Source: an uncultured Pseudanabaenaceae cyanobacterium
GTDB lineage: Bacteria > Cyanobacteriota > Cyanobacteriia > Pseudanabaenales > Pseudanabaenaceae
NCBI GenBank assembly: GCA_937927915.1
Contig: CALGKB010000004.1
Span: 542,901 to 606,900 of the forward strand
Length of the DNA stretch: 64,000 nt
Reading direction: 5' to 3'
Part shown: positions 9,492 to 19,160 of the stretch, in pieces
Layout: every line of letters starts with the position of its first letter
Position numbering within the stretch: position 1 is the first letter of the stretch
The notes under the pieces: generated by a model
Database searches by the model: none
Seen by the model: the letters and a program-made list of their open reading frames with translations, nothing else
What the model was told of the DNA's origin: nothing
Program-made: the position numbers and the translations under genes

Positions 9492-10391
9492 CTATTTTTT
9501 CTTTTTCTTGGGGCTGGATTTGGCTTTAGGCTTTTCTTCTGCCGCAGGGGCTGCCTCCGTCACAACATCCGTAGGTTGTGCTGACACAGTTTCGGTCCCA
9601 GGGGGAGCCTCCTCTGCTGCAGGGGCTGCCTCCGTCACAACATCCGTAGGTTGCGCTGACACGGTTTCGGTCCCAGCGGGAGCCTCCTCTGTTGCCGGGG
9701 TTTGTGCTTCTACCACAGCGGCAGGTTGGGCAGACACTGTTTCCTGCTTTGTCTCTGGCTGGGTTGCCCCAGGGATAACCTCCCCAGGAATTTCCTCCCC
9801 AACGGCATAGCGCACAAACCGACGTACCCGAATGTTTTCTTTCAAAACCGCGATCGTTTGTTTGATCAGCTCATCGACGGTGATTGTCTGGTCTTTGATG
9901 TAGGGCTGGTCTAGCAGACTCATTTCCTTCAGACGCTTTTCAATGCGCCCCTGCACAATCTTTTCCCGTACCGCTGGCGGTTTGTTAGCAATATCATCCT
10001 TGGCAGACTCGATCGCTTTTTCCTTTTCCACCACTGCCGGAGGGATATGCGCCACACTGACATATTCCACACCAGGGCAAGCGGCGATTTGCTTAGCGAT
10101 GTTATCTGCTAGTTCCTTGAACTCTTCCCGTTTTGCCACAAAGTCCGTCTCGCAGTTGAGTTCCAGCAATACCCCCACCTGGCTACCAAAGTGGATGTAG
10201 CTGTGGACAATACCTTGGGCAGTAGTACGGTCAGCTTTTTCCCCTGCCTTGGTGATGCCCCGCTTACGCAACCACTCGATCGCCTTTTGGATGTCCCCGT
10301 CACTTTCCTCTAGTGCTCTTTTGCAGTCCTTGATGCCCGCTTGGGTGCGACTACGCAACTCACTGACTAATTGGGGTGAAATTTCAGCCAT
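9492..10391 (-). CDS. tsf: Elongation factor Ts with repetitive C-terminal tail
   Basis: 299 residues. The first ~210 are a complete EF-Ts: [20 protein letters not shown], the TDFVAK motif ([12 protein letters not shown]) and the dimerisation core. EF-Ts exchanges GDP on EF-Tu during translation. After about residue 215 comes a tail of three imperfect 25-residue repeats containing ETVSAQP and AAEEAP, ending in a run of lysines (SSPKKKKK). Most cyanobacterial EF-Ts proteins end near 220 residues, so the acidic, repeat-containing tail with basic tip is an extension. Encoded immediately after rpsB, 30 bp downstream. Confidence 0.95.
   Translation of the reverse strand: MAEISPQLVSELRSRTQAGIKDCKRALEESDGDIQKAIEWLRKRGITKAGEKADRTTAQGIVHSYIHFGSQVGVLLELNCETDFVAKREEFKELADNIAKQIAACPGVEYVSVAHIPPAVVEKEKAIESAKDDIANKPPAVREKIVQGRIEKRLKEMSLLDQPYIKDQTITVDELIKQTIAVLKENIRVRRFVRYAVGEEIPGEVIPGATQPETKQETVSAQPAAVVEAQTPATEEAPAGTETVSAQPTDVVTEAAPAAEEAPPGTETVSAQPTDVVTEAAPAAEEKPKAKSSPKKKKK
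9541..9756 (-). repeat. 75-bp tandem repeats in tsf tail
   Basis: Two 75-bp units at 9541-9615 and 9616-9690 are nearly identical (a few substitutions), and 9691-9756 is a diverged third unit. The unit length is a multiple of three, so copy-number change keeps the EF-Ts frame. High identity of the first two units at silent sites points to recent duplication. Confidence 0.85.
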
Positions 10392-10421
10392 GACGTTATT
10401 CCCTAGAATTGCTTTACATTC

Positions 10422-11210
10422 TTACATATCGTCCTCTTCTGCACCAATATCCAGGTCGGACAAATCCACTTCCTCCCCTTCTACAGTGCCTTCGTAGGGT
10501 GTGCCTTCCGCATCGTAATCGATCGTTTGTCCCTGTTTGCCTTCGATGATGGCATCCGCCAGTTTGCCAATGATCAGTTTGACAGCACGGATCGCATCGT
10601 CATTACTAGGGATGGGCACATCCACCAGATCGGGGTCACAGTTGGTATCCAGCATCGCCACGATGGGAATTTGCAGACGTTGACATTCCTGGACAGCGTT
10701 GTACTCCCGCTTTTGATCGACAATGACCACAATATCAGGGAGTTTGCGCATACTTTTGATGCCACTGAGGTACTTGCGCAGCCTTTCCAGTTCTGCCCGT
10801 AGGCGGGAGGCTTCCTTTTTAGGCAGGCGGGAGAGGACACCACTTTCCTCGCGGCGTTCCAGTTCCTTCAGGCGTTCTATGCGGGTGCGGATGGTTGCCC
10901 AGTTGGTGAGCATTCCCCCCAGCCAGCGCTGGTTGACGTAGTAGCTGCCACACCGCCTTGCCTCCTCCTCAATAATGCCCGCCGCTTGGCGCTTCGTGCC
11001 CACAAACAGAGTTTTCTTACCCTGTTCCGTCATGCGCCGCATATAACTGTAAGCTTCCTCCAGACATTGGGCAGTTTGCACCAGGTCAATAATGTGGACA
11101 CCATTGCGCTCGGTGAAGATGTAGGGTTCCATTTTAGGGTTCCAGCGGCGGGTTTGATGCCCAAAGTGCACTCCAGCCTCTAACAGTTCGTTGAGGGTAA
11201 CAATCGCCAT
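10422..11210 (-). CDS. rpsB: 30S ribosomal protein S2
   Basis: 262 residues from ATG 11208-11210, preceded by AGGAG at good spacing; an upstream in-frame start would add residues not found in S2. The product begins [20 protein letters not shown] and contains [24 protein letters not shown](T)NW and a DTNCDPD loop, all canonical S2. S2 binds the small subunit near S1. First gene of a unit with tsf; its promoter should lie in 11211-11381. Confidence 0.97.
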   Translation of the reverse strand: MAIVTLNELLEAGVHFGHQTRRWNPKMEPYIFTERNGVHIIDLVQTAQCLEEAYSYMRRMTEQGKKTLFVGTKRQAAGIIEEEARRCGSYYVNQRWLGGMLTNWATIRTRIERLKELERREESGVLSRLPKKEASRLRAELERLRKYLSGIKSMRKLPDIVVIVDQKREYNAVQECQRLQIPIVAMLDTNCDPDLVDVPIPSNDDAIRAVKLIIGKLADAIIEGKQGQTIDYDAEGTPYEGTVEGEEVDLSDLDIGAEEDDM

Positions 11211-11381
11211 GTTTGCTCCTTGTGTTCGGGTTAGACCTTGCATCTGGGCGTGACAAGCACCCGAATCCCCAGATGTGTGAATTGAGAAAACTCTGATATT
11301 TTAGCATGGAGGGGGGCAATTGGCTAGCTTTTAGGGGAAAGCAGGGGCAGATATAATGGGGGGAGGGTAGGGAGGGGATGT

Positions 11382-11771
11382 ATGAAGGCTGTGAACTGGC
11401 TCAAGTGGGCGCAGGGGGGCGGTGTTGCCCTGGGTTTTTTGTTGATCCTGCTGGCGGTGACCAATCCCTCGCGGGAGGCTTATTTGGAGTATGCCACTTT
11501 TAAGCTAGCAGATGACGTGAAGGAGGAGATTTGCGGGGCAAGGGATTTGCGTAATTTGTTGGGGGAGGTAGCAAATTTAGTATCAGGTATTTGTCGCACA
11601 GGGGTGGATGTACAACGATCGAAAATCCGTGAATTTATCAGCAATGCTTCCCGCCGCCGCAATCTGGTCGTCTTTAGCCTTTACACTACTGATGTCCTCG
11701 ATCGCCGCTATACCACGATCGCTATCCTGGGCAATTTCCATACCTCCGTCAAAAAAGCCAGCCAAAATTAG
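11382..11771 (+). CDS. DUF4359-type membrane-anchored protein
   Basis: 129 residues. One N-terminal membrane helix (GVALGFLLILLAVTNPSREAYLEYA) ends in the NPSREAYLEYA motif that marks DUF4359, followed by paired cysteines (EEIC, GIC) and a C-terminal strand-rich segment with FSLYTTDVL and TTIAILGNF. Function unknown; the topology places the C-terminal domain outside the cytoplasm or on the lumen side. Its 3' end overlaps the convergent gene at 11749-12699 by 23 bp. Confidence 0.7.
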   Translation: MKAVNWLKWAQGGGVALGFLLILLAVTNPSREAYLEYATFKLADDVKEEICGARDLRNLLGEVANLVSGICRTGVDVQRSKIREFISNASRRRNLVVFSLYTTDVLDRRYTTIAILGNFHTSVKKASQN

Positions 11772-12699
11772 CGGGGTGGGGTTCTTGACTGCGCAGATAC
11801 ATTTCACAGTCTCTGATGGGGTAAATCATTCTGTCCCAGCGGGTGTCGGGGAGAGCTAAAGGGCGGCTTTCATCTAACAGCCAACTGCTGATTTGATCGG
11901 GACTGGCAGCACAGTTGACAGCAGTTTCTAGACGCACCAGCCCAAAGTGTATGTCATCTCCCTTGCCGGCGCGCAAACGCAAATACCAACTGCGCACAGG
12001 ATAGCGACTAGAGGGGCAAAAGGTGCTGCTGCGTTCCCCTGCCTGGAGGTGGTGCACAATTTGTTGCTCCTGCCAGCCAAAGAATTGCGTGTTATGGGTT
12101 TTGATGATGCCAACGACCCGATCGTGATTAGCAATTGTGGCTGCCCCTGTGATTGACCCATCGATGACTAGCCACCCTGGGGATTGTGCTTCTATCCACT
12201 TCTCTGCCAGTTGTACTTCCAGTTGTTGCCGATCGCTGCTGATTTTGTCCCTGGCTAATTTGGTGAGGTCGGGGGGAATTTCTGCCAGTCCCGCCAGGGT
12301 GTCGATAAGGGGAATACCTGCCATTAGTTCACCTTCAGCGCATAGGGACAGGGGTAAGTACAGAGCTTCCTGGGCTTGGTATTGCCAGGTAGTGAGTACC
12401 CGATCGGTGCGCTTTCTAATCACTGCCGCCGTGTAGCCGTAGTAGACAGGCACGCCCTCTGTGTAGTAGAGCAGCCAACTGCGCTGAATGCCGTCGAGGA
12501 AATAGTTAAAGGGACTGGGTTGGGGTTTGCCCCCAGGTATCCCTCGGAAGGGAGATTCTAGGAGTTCTGCTTCTGCATGCCTGACAGTTTCTGGGTTGGC
12601 AAAACCCTGCTTTTCAGCGTACTGGCGGGGTTGCAGGAATTGGCGCGGGCGATTGGTTTGTCTGAGGTAACGTTGCAGTTGCGTGAGCAGGGACGACAT
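11749..12699 (-). CDS. NurA-like domain protein, function uncertain
   Basis: 316 residues. A central WLVIDGSITG segment followed by a VVGIIKTHNTQFF segment, then LVRLE and a late RWDRMIYPIRDCEMYL, resembles the strand-acidic-residue layout of the NurA RNase-H-like fold (acidic DGS, later G-x-x-K, and a Y-P-I near the end). NurA proteins are DNA end-processing nucleases that work with HerA; no herA gene is near. Several family residues are weakly conserved, so the function may have changed. Transcribed divergently from ndhL with 38 bp between starts. Confidence 0.45.
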   Translation of the reverse strand: MSSLLTQLQRYLRQTNRPRQFLQPRQYAEKQGFANPETVRHAEAELLESPFRGIPGGKPQPSPFNYFLDGIQRSWLLYYTEGVPVYYGYTAAVIRKRTDRVLTTWQYQAQEALYLPLSLCAEGELMAGIPLIDTLAGLAEIPPDLTKLARDKISSDRQQLEVQLAEKWIEAQSPGWLVIDGSITGAATIANHDRVVGIIKTHNTQFFGWQEQQIVHHLQAGERSSTFCPSSRYPVRSWYLRLRAGKGDDIHFGLVRLETAVNCAASPDQISSWLLDESRPLALPDTRWDRMIYPIRDCEMYLRSQEPHPANFGWLF

Positions 12700-12737
12700 T
12701 TTTTGCTAGATTATTAGGGAAAGTCAGGGAGGTAAAG

Positions 12738-12944
12738 ATGGCAGTTCTTGCTAGTTATATCATTTTGGGGGGCGCATACTTAATAGTCATTCCCCTCCTG
12801 TTGATGTTCTATTTTAAGGCACGTTGGTTTAAGACAGGTTCCTGGGAAAGGGTGTTTATTTGTTTTGCGGCTTTCTTCTTTTTCCCTGGTCTGTTATTGC
12901 TCTCTCCCTTTTTGAACTTTCGTCCTGAGCTACGGAAACTGTAA
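12738..12944 (+). CDS. ndhL: NAD(P)H-quinone oxidoreductase subunit L
   Basis: 68 residues with two membrane helices (LASYIILGGAYLIVIPLLLMF and VFICFAAFFFFPGLLLL) and the conserved ending LLSPFLNFRPELRKL, diagnostic of NdhL. NdhL is a small membrane subunit of cyanobacterial NDH-1 that takes part in cyclic electron flow and inorganic carbon uptake. GGGAGG precedes the ATG. The stop overlaps the next gene as TAATG, indicating coupling. With crr6 at the left it is the second NDH-1 gene in this window. Confidence 0.93.
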   Translation: MAVLASYIILGGAYLIVIPLLLMFYFKARWFKTGSWERVFICFAAFFFFPGLLLLSPFLNFRPELRKL

Positions 12945-13237
12945 TGCGACGGCTGGATGCATTGTTAATTGCCTTTGCCTTCTTTCTGTTTGGGGGGATG
13001 AGTTATTTGATTTTGCGGTTGTGCGGTCTCCCTGGGGAAACGGCGGGCATCTGGAGTCAGGTGCTGGTTCTGTTGGGTTTGTTGGGTTGGTTGTCCACCT
13101 ATCTGTTCCGCGTCGCTACGGGTACTATGACGTGGCATGAACAAATAGAGCGCTACAAAACCGCCGTATTGCGCAAGCGCCTAGAGGAAATGACTCCGGA
13201 AGAACTGGCTGCGTTGGAGTTGCAATCTGAGGATTGA
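12944..13237 (+). CDS. DUF3007-type membrane protein
   Basis: 97 residues: two membrane helices (LLIAFAFFLFGGMSYLILRL and WSQVLVLLGLLGWLSTYLFRV) and a soluble helical C-terminus (RKRLEEMTPEELAALE). DUF3007 genes commonly follow ndhL in cyanobacteria, which suggests a link with NDH-1 or thylakoid membranes; no activity is known to me. Start overlaps the ndhL stop by one base, and the stop TGA is overlapped by the TTG start of the next gene. Confidence 0.8.
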   Translation: MRRLDALLIAFAFFLFGGMSYLILRLCGLPGETAGIWSQVLVLLGLLGWLSTYLFRVATGTMTWHEQIERYKTAVLRKRLEEMTPEELAALELQSED

Positions 13238-14598
13238 TTCCCCTAGCACCGCTATTCCATCCCCGCGTTTTGCAGGAGCATCGCCTAAAATTTGCCTACC
13301 CCCAGGATTTGACCGATCGGTTTAGTCTGTTCTGGGGGCAGTTGCTAATTGCTCAGACTAGTGAGAATCCCCTTGATAAATGGCAGGCAATCCACGATTT
13401 ATTTTGTGGGGTGTTGGGCTACCAGTCCCCCTTTGCCCAGCAGGATACCTGGGATTTAGATTTAAGCGATCGTATTTTTTGGGGCTATTTTAGTCCCACC
13501 ACTGCCCAACCCCAGGGGGAAATTGTAGTCGCTAACTTACCAGTGCCTTGGCAGTTGGGAGAGAATGTTGATTGGCTGATTGTCACCGACCTCAATTCTA
13601 TCACCCTCTACTATCGGGAATATGGACTAGTTTTTGGGCAAATTTTTTGGTTTCAGTCCTTGCAGGAGCGGGAGCAGTTAGAGTTGTTCTATGCCCTTTT
13701 CTGTCGGCGCAATTTGTTAGGTAATCCCAGTCAACCCCGCCAGGCAAAAATCTATCAGTTGCTGGAACTAACGGAGTCCACAGAGGAGGAACTGGGGCAC
13801 AATTTCTATCGCTATTTCTCTCCTCTCTACCAAAAATTGTGCAAAGATATGCACTACCGCCTTGCCCAATTGGGTGCCCTCACCCCTAACCTAGAGCAAC
13901 AGATTACCCGCCTTCTCCTCCACCGTCTGCTTATTCTGCAGGCATTTACCGATCGGGGTCTGCTCCCCCCCCATCTCCTGCAGGATGCCTACAACTTTGT
14001 CAATCCCTATGTCCCCCAACCTGTGTGGGTAAATTTCCGGGCAGTGTTTCGCTGGCTAGACCAGGGCAATCCTCACCAAAATATCGCCCCCCTTGCTGTC
14101 CATTTTTGCCAGTTTAATGACATCCTCGATCGGTTAATTCACATTGGGGATGAACTGTGCCGCCAAATGAAGGAAATAGGACAATTTAATTTGCAAGAGG
14201 ATATTTACCCCCTCCTGTTGGTGTTTATTTTACAGCGGGTCTATAGTCACAAAAAGCTCACCCTCAAACGCTGGCGTACCCACAAATTGTTACAGCAATC
14301 TACTCCTACTTGGAATCGCCTCCTAGAACGCCTGTCTCCCCTGCCAGTTAGTGACATCCTATCCCTCAAATTCTATGCCCCCCAGGGGGAATTTGGGCTG
14401 ACTTTAGCGGTGGTATTGAGGCTGTTGCAAACCCTCTACGGTGATGCCGTGCCTCCTTCTACTATTGCCCGCCAGCTGTACAGTCCCGATCGGGAATTGA
14501 CCCCCCTTTTCCTCTCCATTGCCTTTGGGCAGGGCATAGAAATCAACCACTCTATCCCAGGAGAGAGGGAAGATCAGCATTTAGTCTATCTGGACTAA
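13234..14598 (+). CDS. Unknown protein with similarity to the N-terminal part of type IIG enzymes
   Basis: 454 residues. An in-frame stop six bases upstream forces the TTG start at 13234, which overlaps the DUF3007 stop by 3 bp. The segments IYQLLELTESTEEELGHNFYRYFSPLYQKL and EQQITRLLLHRLLILQAFTDRGLLP (split here at motif level) recall the region before the methylase domain in type IIG/BREX-type methyltransferases, where a helical bundle has RLLxRLLFLxFLxxKGxL. No methylase motif (NPPY or SAM loop) is present, and the C-terminal 150 residues are unlike anything recognised. It could be a derived domain with a new role in a conserved ndhL-hslO cluster. Confidence 0.5.
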   Translation: MIPLAPLFHPRVLQEHRLKFAYPQDLTDRFSLFWGQLLIAQTSENPLDKWQAIHDLFCGVLGYQSPFAQQDTWDLDLSDRIFWGYFSPTTAQPQGEIVVANLPVPWQLGENVDWLIVTDLNSITLYYREYGLVFGQIFWFQSLQEREQLELFYALFCRRNLLGNPSQPRQAKIYQLLELTESTEEELGHNFYRYFSPLYQKLCKDMHYRLAQLGALTPNLEQQITRLLLHRLLILQAFTDRGLLPPHLLQDAYNFVNPYVPQPVWVNFRAVFRWLDQGNPHQNIAPLAVHFCQFNDILDRLIHIGDELCRQMKEIGQFNLQEDIYPLLLVFILQRVYSHKKLTLKRWRTHKLLQQSTPTWNRLLERLSPLPVSDILSLKFYAPQGEFGLTLAVVLRLLQTLYGDAVPPSTIARQLYSPDRELTPLFLSIAFGQGIEINHSIPGEREDQHLVYLD

Positions 14599-14641
14599 CA
14601 TTATCTTGAGCTATATTGGAGTCCTGGCATGGAGGGGAAGC

Positions 14642-15535
14642 ATGGCGGATGAAATGATTCGGGTGACGGCGGCTAACGGCGGCATTAGGGCAGTGGGGAT
14701 TACCGGCAAGGGTTTTGTGGAGGAGGCAAGACAACGGCACAAACTGTCTGCAGTGGGCAGTGCGGCTTTGGGGCAGGCGATGATTGCTACTCTCCTCCTA
14801 GCCTCCAGTATGAAAACACCCCAGGCGCGGGTCAGTTTGCAGATCATGGGGGACGGTCCCCTGGGCAAGGTGTTTGCCGATGCAGGTGCCGATGGCACGG
14901 TGCGGGGCTTTGTCAAGAATCCCCACGTGGAAATTCCCCTCACAGATAGCAATGGCTTGGATGTGGGACAGGCGATCGGGCACAACGGTTTTCTCTGTGT
15001 AATTCGGGACGAGGGGATCGGCATTCCCTATACCAGTACGGTGGAGTTGGCATCGGGAGAGGTGGGGCAGGCAGTAGCTCACTATCTTTTTACATCAGAG
15101 CAGACCCCCTCGGTGGTCTTAGTAGGAGTTCATGTCAACAGTGAAGGGATTGAGGCGGCAGGGGGGGCACTTTTGCAACTGATGCCCCAGGAGGCGGAAA
15201 ATAATACTCTGATCGATCTGCTGGAGGAGCGGGTGCGCAATTTCCATGGTTTTTCCCGACTGTTGCGGGAGGGCAGTTCCCCCGCTCAGATTTTGGTGAA
15301 TATGTTGGAGGGTCTGCACCCGGAGGTGCTGCCGGAAGTAAAGCCCCTGCGTTTTGCCTGTCCCTGTTCCCTCGATCGGGTGTTGAGTGCCCTGCGCATG
15401 CTCAGTATTGCTGAACTGCGGGAGATGATGGAAAAAGACGGCGGGGCGGAGGTGGTCTGTCAGTTTTGTGGCAAGGTTTACCACATCGATCGGTTTGATC
15501 TGGGCAAGATTATTATGAATATGGAGGCGAGGTAG
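14642..15535 (+). CDS. hslO: Redox-regulated chaperone Hsp33
   Basis: 297 residues from ATG 14642, chosen because GGAGGGG lies just upstream and the product begins MADEMIRVTAANGGIRA as in other Hsp33 proteins. The C-terminal zinc switch is intact: CPCSLDR (CxC) and CQFCGK (CxxC). Under oxidative stress the cysteines form disulfides, zinc is released and the protein becomes an ATP-independent holdase. The gene follows the unknown TTG-start gene by about 40 bp, on the same strand, and precedes the deacetylase-fold gene by 12 bp. Confidence 0.95.
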   Translation: MADEMIRVTAANGGIRAVGITGKGFVEEARQRHKLSAVGSAALGQAMIATLLLASSMKTPQARVSLQIMGDGPLGKVFADAGADGTVRGFVKNPHVEIPLTDSNGLDVGQAIGHNGFLCVIRDEGIGIPYTSTVELASGEVGQAVAHYLFTSEQTPSVVLVGVHVNSEGIEAAGGALLQLMPQEAENNTLIDLLEERVRNFHGFSRLLREGSSPAQILVNMLEGLHPEVLPEVKPLRFACPCSLDRVLSALRMLSIAELREMMEKDGGAEVVCQFCGKVYHIDRFDLGKIIMNMEAR

Positions 15536-15547
15536 GGGCAGCAGCCA

Positions 15548-16462
15548 ATGTTTGCCATTGTCTATTCAGAGGAATTTTTACAACACAACACGGGGCGGTT
15601 TCACCCAGAAAATGGGGGCAGGTTGACCGCAATTCGCCATCATCTTCTGGAACAGGACTGGGCTGATCAACTGCTGTGGTTGCCTCCCACCGATCGGGAG
15701 GTGCTCAAGTATATTTACCAAGTGCACAGCCCCGATTACGTGGAGATGGTGGCGGCAATATGCAGCCAGGGGGGGGGCTACCTCGACCACGATACACCTT
15801 TGTCCAGGGAGAGTTTTCACGTCGCTTGTCGCGCGGTGGGGGCTTGGCTCGATGGCGTCGATCGGGTTTTAGCTACCCAGCAGCCTGTGTTTTGTCTCTG
15901 TCGTCCCCCTGGTCACCACGCAGGACGGACAACGGGGATGGGGTTCTGTGTGTTTGCCAATGCTGCTATTGCTGCCTTCTATGCCCTGCAGTTTGTCGAG
16001 CGGGTGGCTATTTTGGACTGGGATGTACATCACGGCAATGGTACCCAGGAAATTGTCTGGGATGAACCTCGCATTCGTTTTATCTCCAGTCATCAGTCCT
16101 TCTTTTACCCTGGCTCTGGCTTTAAGACGGAACGGGGCAAATACAACAACATCTTCAACTTCCCCCTGGCGGCGGGGACAACGGGCAAGGATTTTCTCCA
16201 ACTCTTCCGCCAGGAAATCCTCCCTCTACTGCAGGAGTTTCAACCTGACCTGCTGATAGTCAGTGCGGGCTTTGATGCCAATGCCAATGATCCCCTAGGG
16301 GGACTGCAGTTTTTACCTCCTGACTACGGGGAGATGACCAAGGGCTGCCTGGAGGTGACCCCCAAAATTCTGTTTGGCTTGGAGGGGGGCTATGACTACG
16401 ACAGTCTGTCCCGATCGGTGGCAGCGGTCATCCACGCCTGCCTAGCTGTTAGCTGCTCGTAA
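15548..16462 (+). CDS. Histone deacetylase-superfamily amidohydrolase
   Basis: 304 residues. The HDAC-fold catalytic set is visible: PPGHHA, the metal-binding DWDVHHGNGTQEI, SSHQSFFYPG, SAGFDANANDPLGG and GLEGGYD. These zinc enzymes remove acyl groups from lysines, polyamines or small amides; the substrate here cannot be told. Length is standard for the bacterial family. Twelve bp downstream of hslO and probably co-transcribed. The 3' end overlaps the convergent ClC gene by 21 bp. Confidence 0.9.
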   Translation: MFAIVYSEEFLQHNTGRFHPENGGRLTAIRHHLLEQDWADQLLWLPPTDREVLKYIYQVHSPDYVEMVAAICSQGGGYLDHDTPLSRESFHVACRAVGAWLDGVDRVLATQQPVFCLCRPPGHHAGRTTGMGFCVFANAAIAAFYALQFVERVAILDWDVHHGNGTQEIVWDEPRIRFISSHQSFFYPGSGFKTERGKYNNIFNFPLAAGTTGKDFLQLFRQEILPLLQEFQPDLLIVSAGFDANANDPLGGLQFLPPDYGEMTKGCLEVTPKILFGLEGGYDYDSLSRSVAAVIHACLAVSCS

Positions 16463-19084
16463 AAGAATCACAGTGCAGGGACTGCCCCTGGCGATCCTCT
16501 CTGGGATATTGCCCTGCACTACCTGCTTAAGAAAGCCCTCCCTACTAGCCCCCAGTACGATCGTGTCAATTTCCAACTGGTGGGCACAGGTAATGATACT
16601 GTCGGCAATGGCGTTGGAGACAATCTTGTTGGTATGGACAGGGCAGTGGGTCTTTGCCTTGAGGAAATCGGCGTCTGCCTGCATCAACCGATCGTCTGTT
16701 GTGTTCTGATCCTGGCGGAAAACTTGACAGAGTTCAATCTGGGGGGCAGTGCCCAATTTGATCAAACCAGGCAGAAACTCCTGGATAGCTACCTGGGCGT
16801 TGGGACCACCCCCAATGGGGACTAACCAGCGATTCCAGGTCCCCACAGGCTTTAACTCCTTATCCAGACGCACCACCAACACATGGCAGGGAGCTTGGCG
16901 AATTAGGGTATCCACAACATCCCCAAACACCCGTCCGGGCGTAAAATCCTTCCCCCGCCACCCCAACAGGATGACTCCAATGCGGTTTTCCCTGGTCACG
17001 TCCAAAACCGCTTGCACCACGTCATGGGCAGTGCGAATCTGGGTATGGAGGTCTATGCCCCACTGTTTTGCCAAATTCTGACACTGCCGCAATAGCCGCC
17101 GTCCTTTGCCCACGGCCACGGGAGTTTCCATAGGCGCGCGGGCACGATTTACTGTAATCACATGGAGGCATTCCATCTCGTAGTCCTGCACCTGGGCGAT
17201 CGATCGTGCGATATGCATCAAAGTTTCTACAGTCTTGGGATTGTTGACCAGCACCAGGACTTTCCGCCGTCCCAGGGAGGGGGCACGGGTCTGATAGATG
17301 CAGTAGGAAGGATGGCGATAGTTGACCACCCGTCCGCTCAGCTTTTCCGATTCCGCGCGGATGATGTCACTGCGGGTGATGATACCCACCAATTCCCGCC
17401 CTAGGGTGACAGGCAGACGGCTGAGTTGATAGTGATTCAAAAGGTAAAGCACCTCACTCAAAGCAGCTTGGGGAGGGACAGTGACGGGATTGGGGGTCAT
17501 GATCTCCCTAAGAGGAGTGTGGGGAGGTAAATTTTTCCCCTGGGCAATAGCGAGGTCAGTCTGCGTGACAATCCCCACCAGTTTGCTCTGCTCCAGAACC
17601 GGAAAGCCCCGATGGTGGGAGTTAGCAAAAGCCACGATCGTTTCCTCCAGGGTCATGGCGCTGTCCAGAGTTTCCACCTTTTGCACCATCACATCCGCCG
17701 CTGTCAGGTTGGCAAGGATAGACTCTTCCTTGTCCGCTTTGTTCGTGAGGTCAATGCCGTTTGCCTGCAGGATGTGGTCATAGATGGAATTGGGATAGAT
17801 TTTTTCTGCCGTGAAATAGGCAACCACGGACACAATCATCAGGGGCAGGACGATCTCAAAATTGCCCACTAACTCAAAGATCATGATCACGGCTGAGATA
17901 GGGGTACGTGCCACAGCGCAGAAGAAACCGCCGCCCCCTACCAAGGCATAGGTTTTGACATGGTGTACCAACTGCCACCAATTCGCTAGGTGTCCCACCA
18001 GCAAGCCCAGCCCGCTGCCAATGGTCACACTAGGGGCAGTCAAGCCCCCTGGAGAACCCGACCCAAAGGCGACCAAGGTTAAACTGGCGTGGACCAGGAT
18101 TGCCAAGGCAGTCAGGGAGATATTAGTTTCCCCCGCACTCACTAGGGATTTCAAGCCCGCATGGTCGCGGAAGGTGGGGGGCAGGGAGGCAATGATCACA
18201 CCGCAAATAAATCCGGCTACAGCGATGCGCACGGGGATCGGCAAATTCACTCCCCGCCGAAATATCTTGCTACTGAGCATAAGAGCGCGATTGAAGAGGG
18301 CACCCCCCACCCCCGTAATCACCCCCACAAGGATGTAGAGGGGAATTTCACTGGCGTAGAAGTGGATACCACTGGTGTAGCGACTGGCGGGTGTGCCATC
18401 AATGGTAAACTCCCCACTGCCCAAATGGCGGGAAATCAATGCCCCAATGAAAGCCGCCAATACCCCCGTGCCGAGGGAAAAACTAGAGGTATCCTGTAGG
18501 AGAGCTTCCACCACAAACAGCACCCCCGTGATGGGAGTATTAAACGCCGCTGCCAACCCCGCACTTGCCCCCGCCGCAATCAACTGCCGCCGGTATTCGG
18601 GGGAGGTGGGAAACCACTGGCTCAACTGGGCTGCCAAAGCCGCCCCCACCTGAATTGTCGGTCCCTCCCGCCCCAGGACAATGCCTGACCCGATGGAAAT
18701 AATCGCCGCCAACAATTTGCCCAGGGCTATACGCAAATCCAACAGTAGGGGAACACGGGCTAAGACTGCCTTCACCTGGGGTACACCACTGCCGTAGGCC
18801 TCCGGCGCTATCCACTGGATGATCACCCCTGCCACTAGTCCCCCCAATGCCCCCCCGATCGGTAGGACATACTCCGGCAGACCCATTGCCGCCAAACGCA
18901 CCCGCCAGCCCCCTAGCCAACCTACTCCCGTTTTAATGACGATCGCTGCCATCCCCGCCACAATTCCAATTACCACTGCTTCCAGGAGAGCAAAGCGCTT
19001 GGGCAGAAACAGCCTTCTAATCTGAGTGGGAATTACAGTGATTTGGCCTGCGCTTGTCAAAGGACTAGGGGAACGGTAGGACAT
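16442..19084 (-). CDS. ClC-family chloride transporter with CBS and USP domains
   Basis: 880 residues. The first ~440 form a ClC channel/antiporter with the selectivity motifs GSGVPQVK, GREGPTIQ and GSGSPGGLTAPS. A CBS-domain pair follows (ADVMVQKVETLDSAM and LREIMTPNPVTVPPQA), then two universal stress protein domains (the first starting KVLVLVNNPKTVETL, the second ending IARGSPCTVILL). CBS and USP domains bind adenine nucleotides, so transport is probably sensitive to energy state. Fusions of this layout occur in cyanobacteria. The gating glutamate in GREGP is present, compatible with H+/Cl- exchange or channel activity. Confidence 0.92.
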   Translation of the reverse strand: MSYRSPSPLTSAGQITVIPTQIRRLFLPKRFALLEAVVIGIVAGMAAIVIKTGVGWLGGWRVRLAAMGLPEYVLPIGGALGGLVAGVIIQWIAPEAYGSGVPQVKAVLARVPLLLDLRIALGKLLAAIISIGSGIVLGREGPTIQVGAALAAQLSQWFPTSPEYRRQLIAAGASAGLAAAFNTPITGVLFVVEALLQDTSSFSLGTGVLAAFIGALISRHLGSGEFTIDGTPASRYTSGIHFYASEIPLYILVGVITGVGGALFNRALMLSSKIFRRGVNLPIPVRIAVAGFICGVIIASLPPTFRDHAGLKSLVSAGETNISLTALAILVHASLTLVAFGSGSPGGLTAPSVTIGSGLGLLVGHLANWWQLVHHVKTYALVGGGGFFCAVARTPISAVIMIFELVGNFEIVLPLMIVSVVAYFTAEKIYPNSIYDHILQANGIDLTNKADKEESILANLTAADVMVQKVETLDSAMTLEETIVAFANSHHRGFPVLEQSKLVGIVTQTDLAIAQGKNLPPHTPLREIMTPNPVTVPPQAALSEVLYLLNHYQLSRLPVTLGRELVGIITRSDIIRAESEKLSGRVVNYRHPSYCIYQTRAPSLGRRKVLVLVNNPKTVETLMHIARSIAQVQDYEMECLHVITVNRARAPMETPVAVGKGRRLLRQCQNLAKQWGIDLHTQIRTAHDVVQAVLDVTRENRIGVILLGWRGKDFTPGRVFGDVVDTLIRQAPCHVLVVRLDKELKPVGTWNRWLVPIGGGPNAQVAIQEFLPGLIKLGTAPQIELCQVFRQDQNTTDDRLMQADADFLKAKTHCPVHTNKIVSNAIADSIITCAHQLEIDTIVLGASREGFLKQVVQGNIPERIARGSPCTVILLRAANS

Positions 19085-19160
19085 AAACTGGACTGTAGCA
19101 GCTATAGCAATTTTTCCCGTTTTTTAACTGTATGATGAAAAAGTCCCGTGCTAGGTGCCT

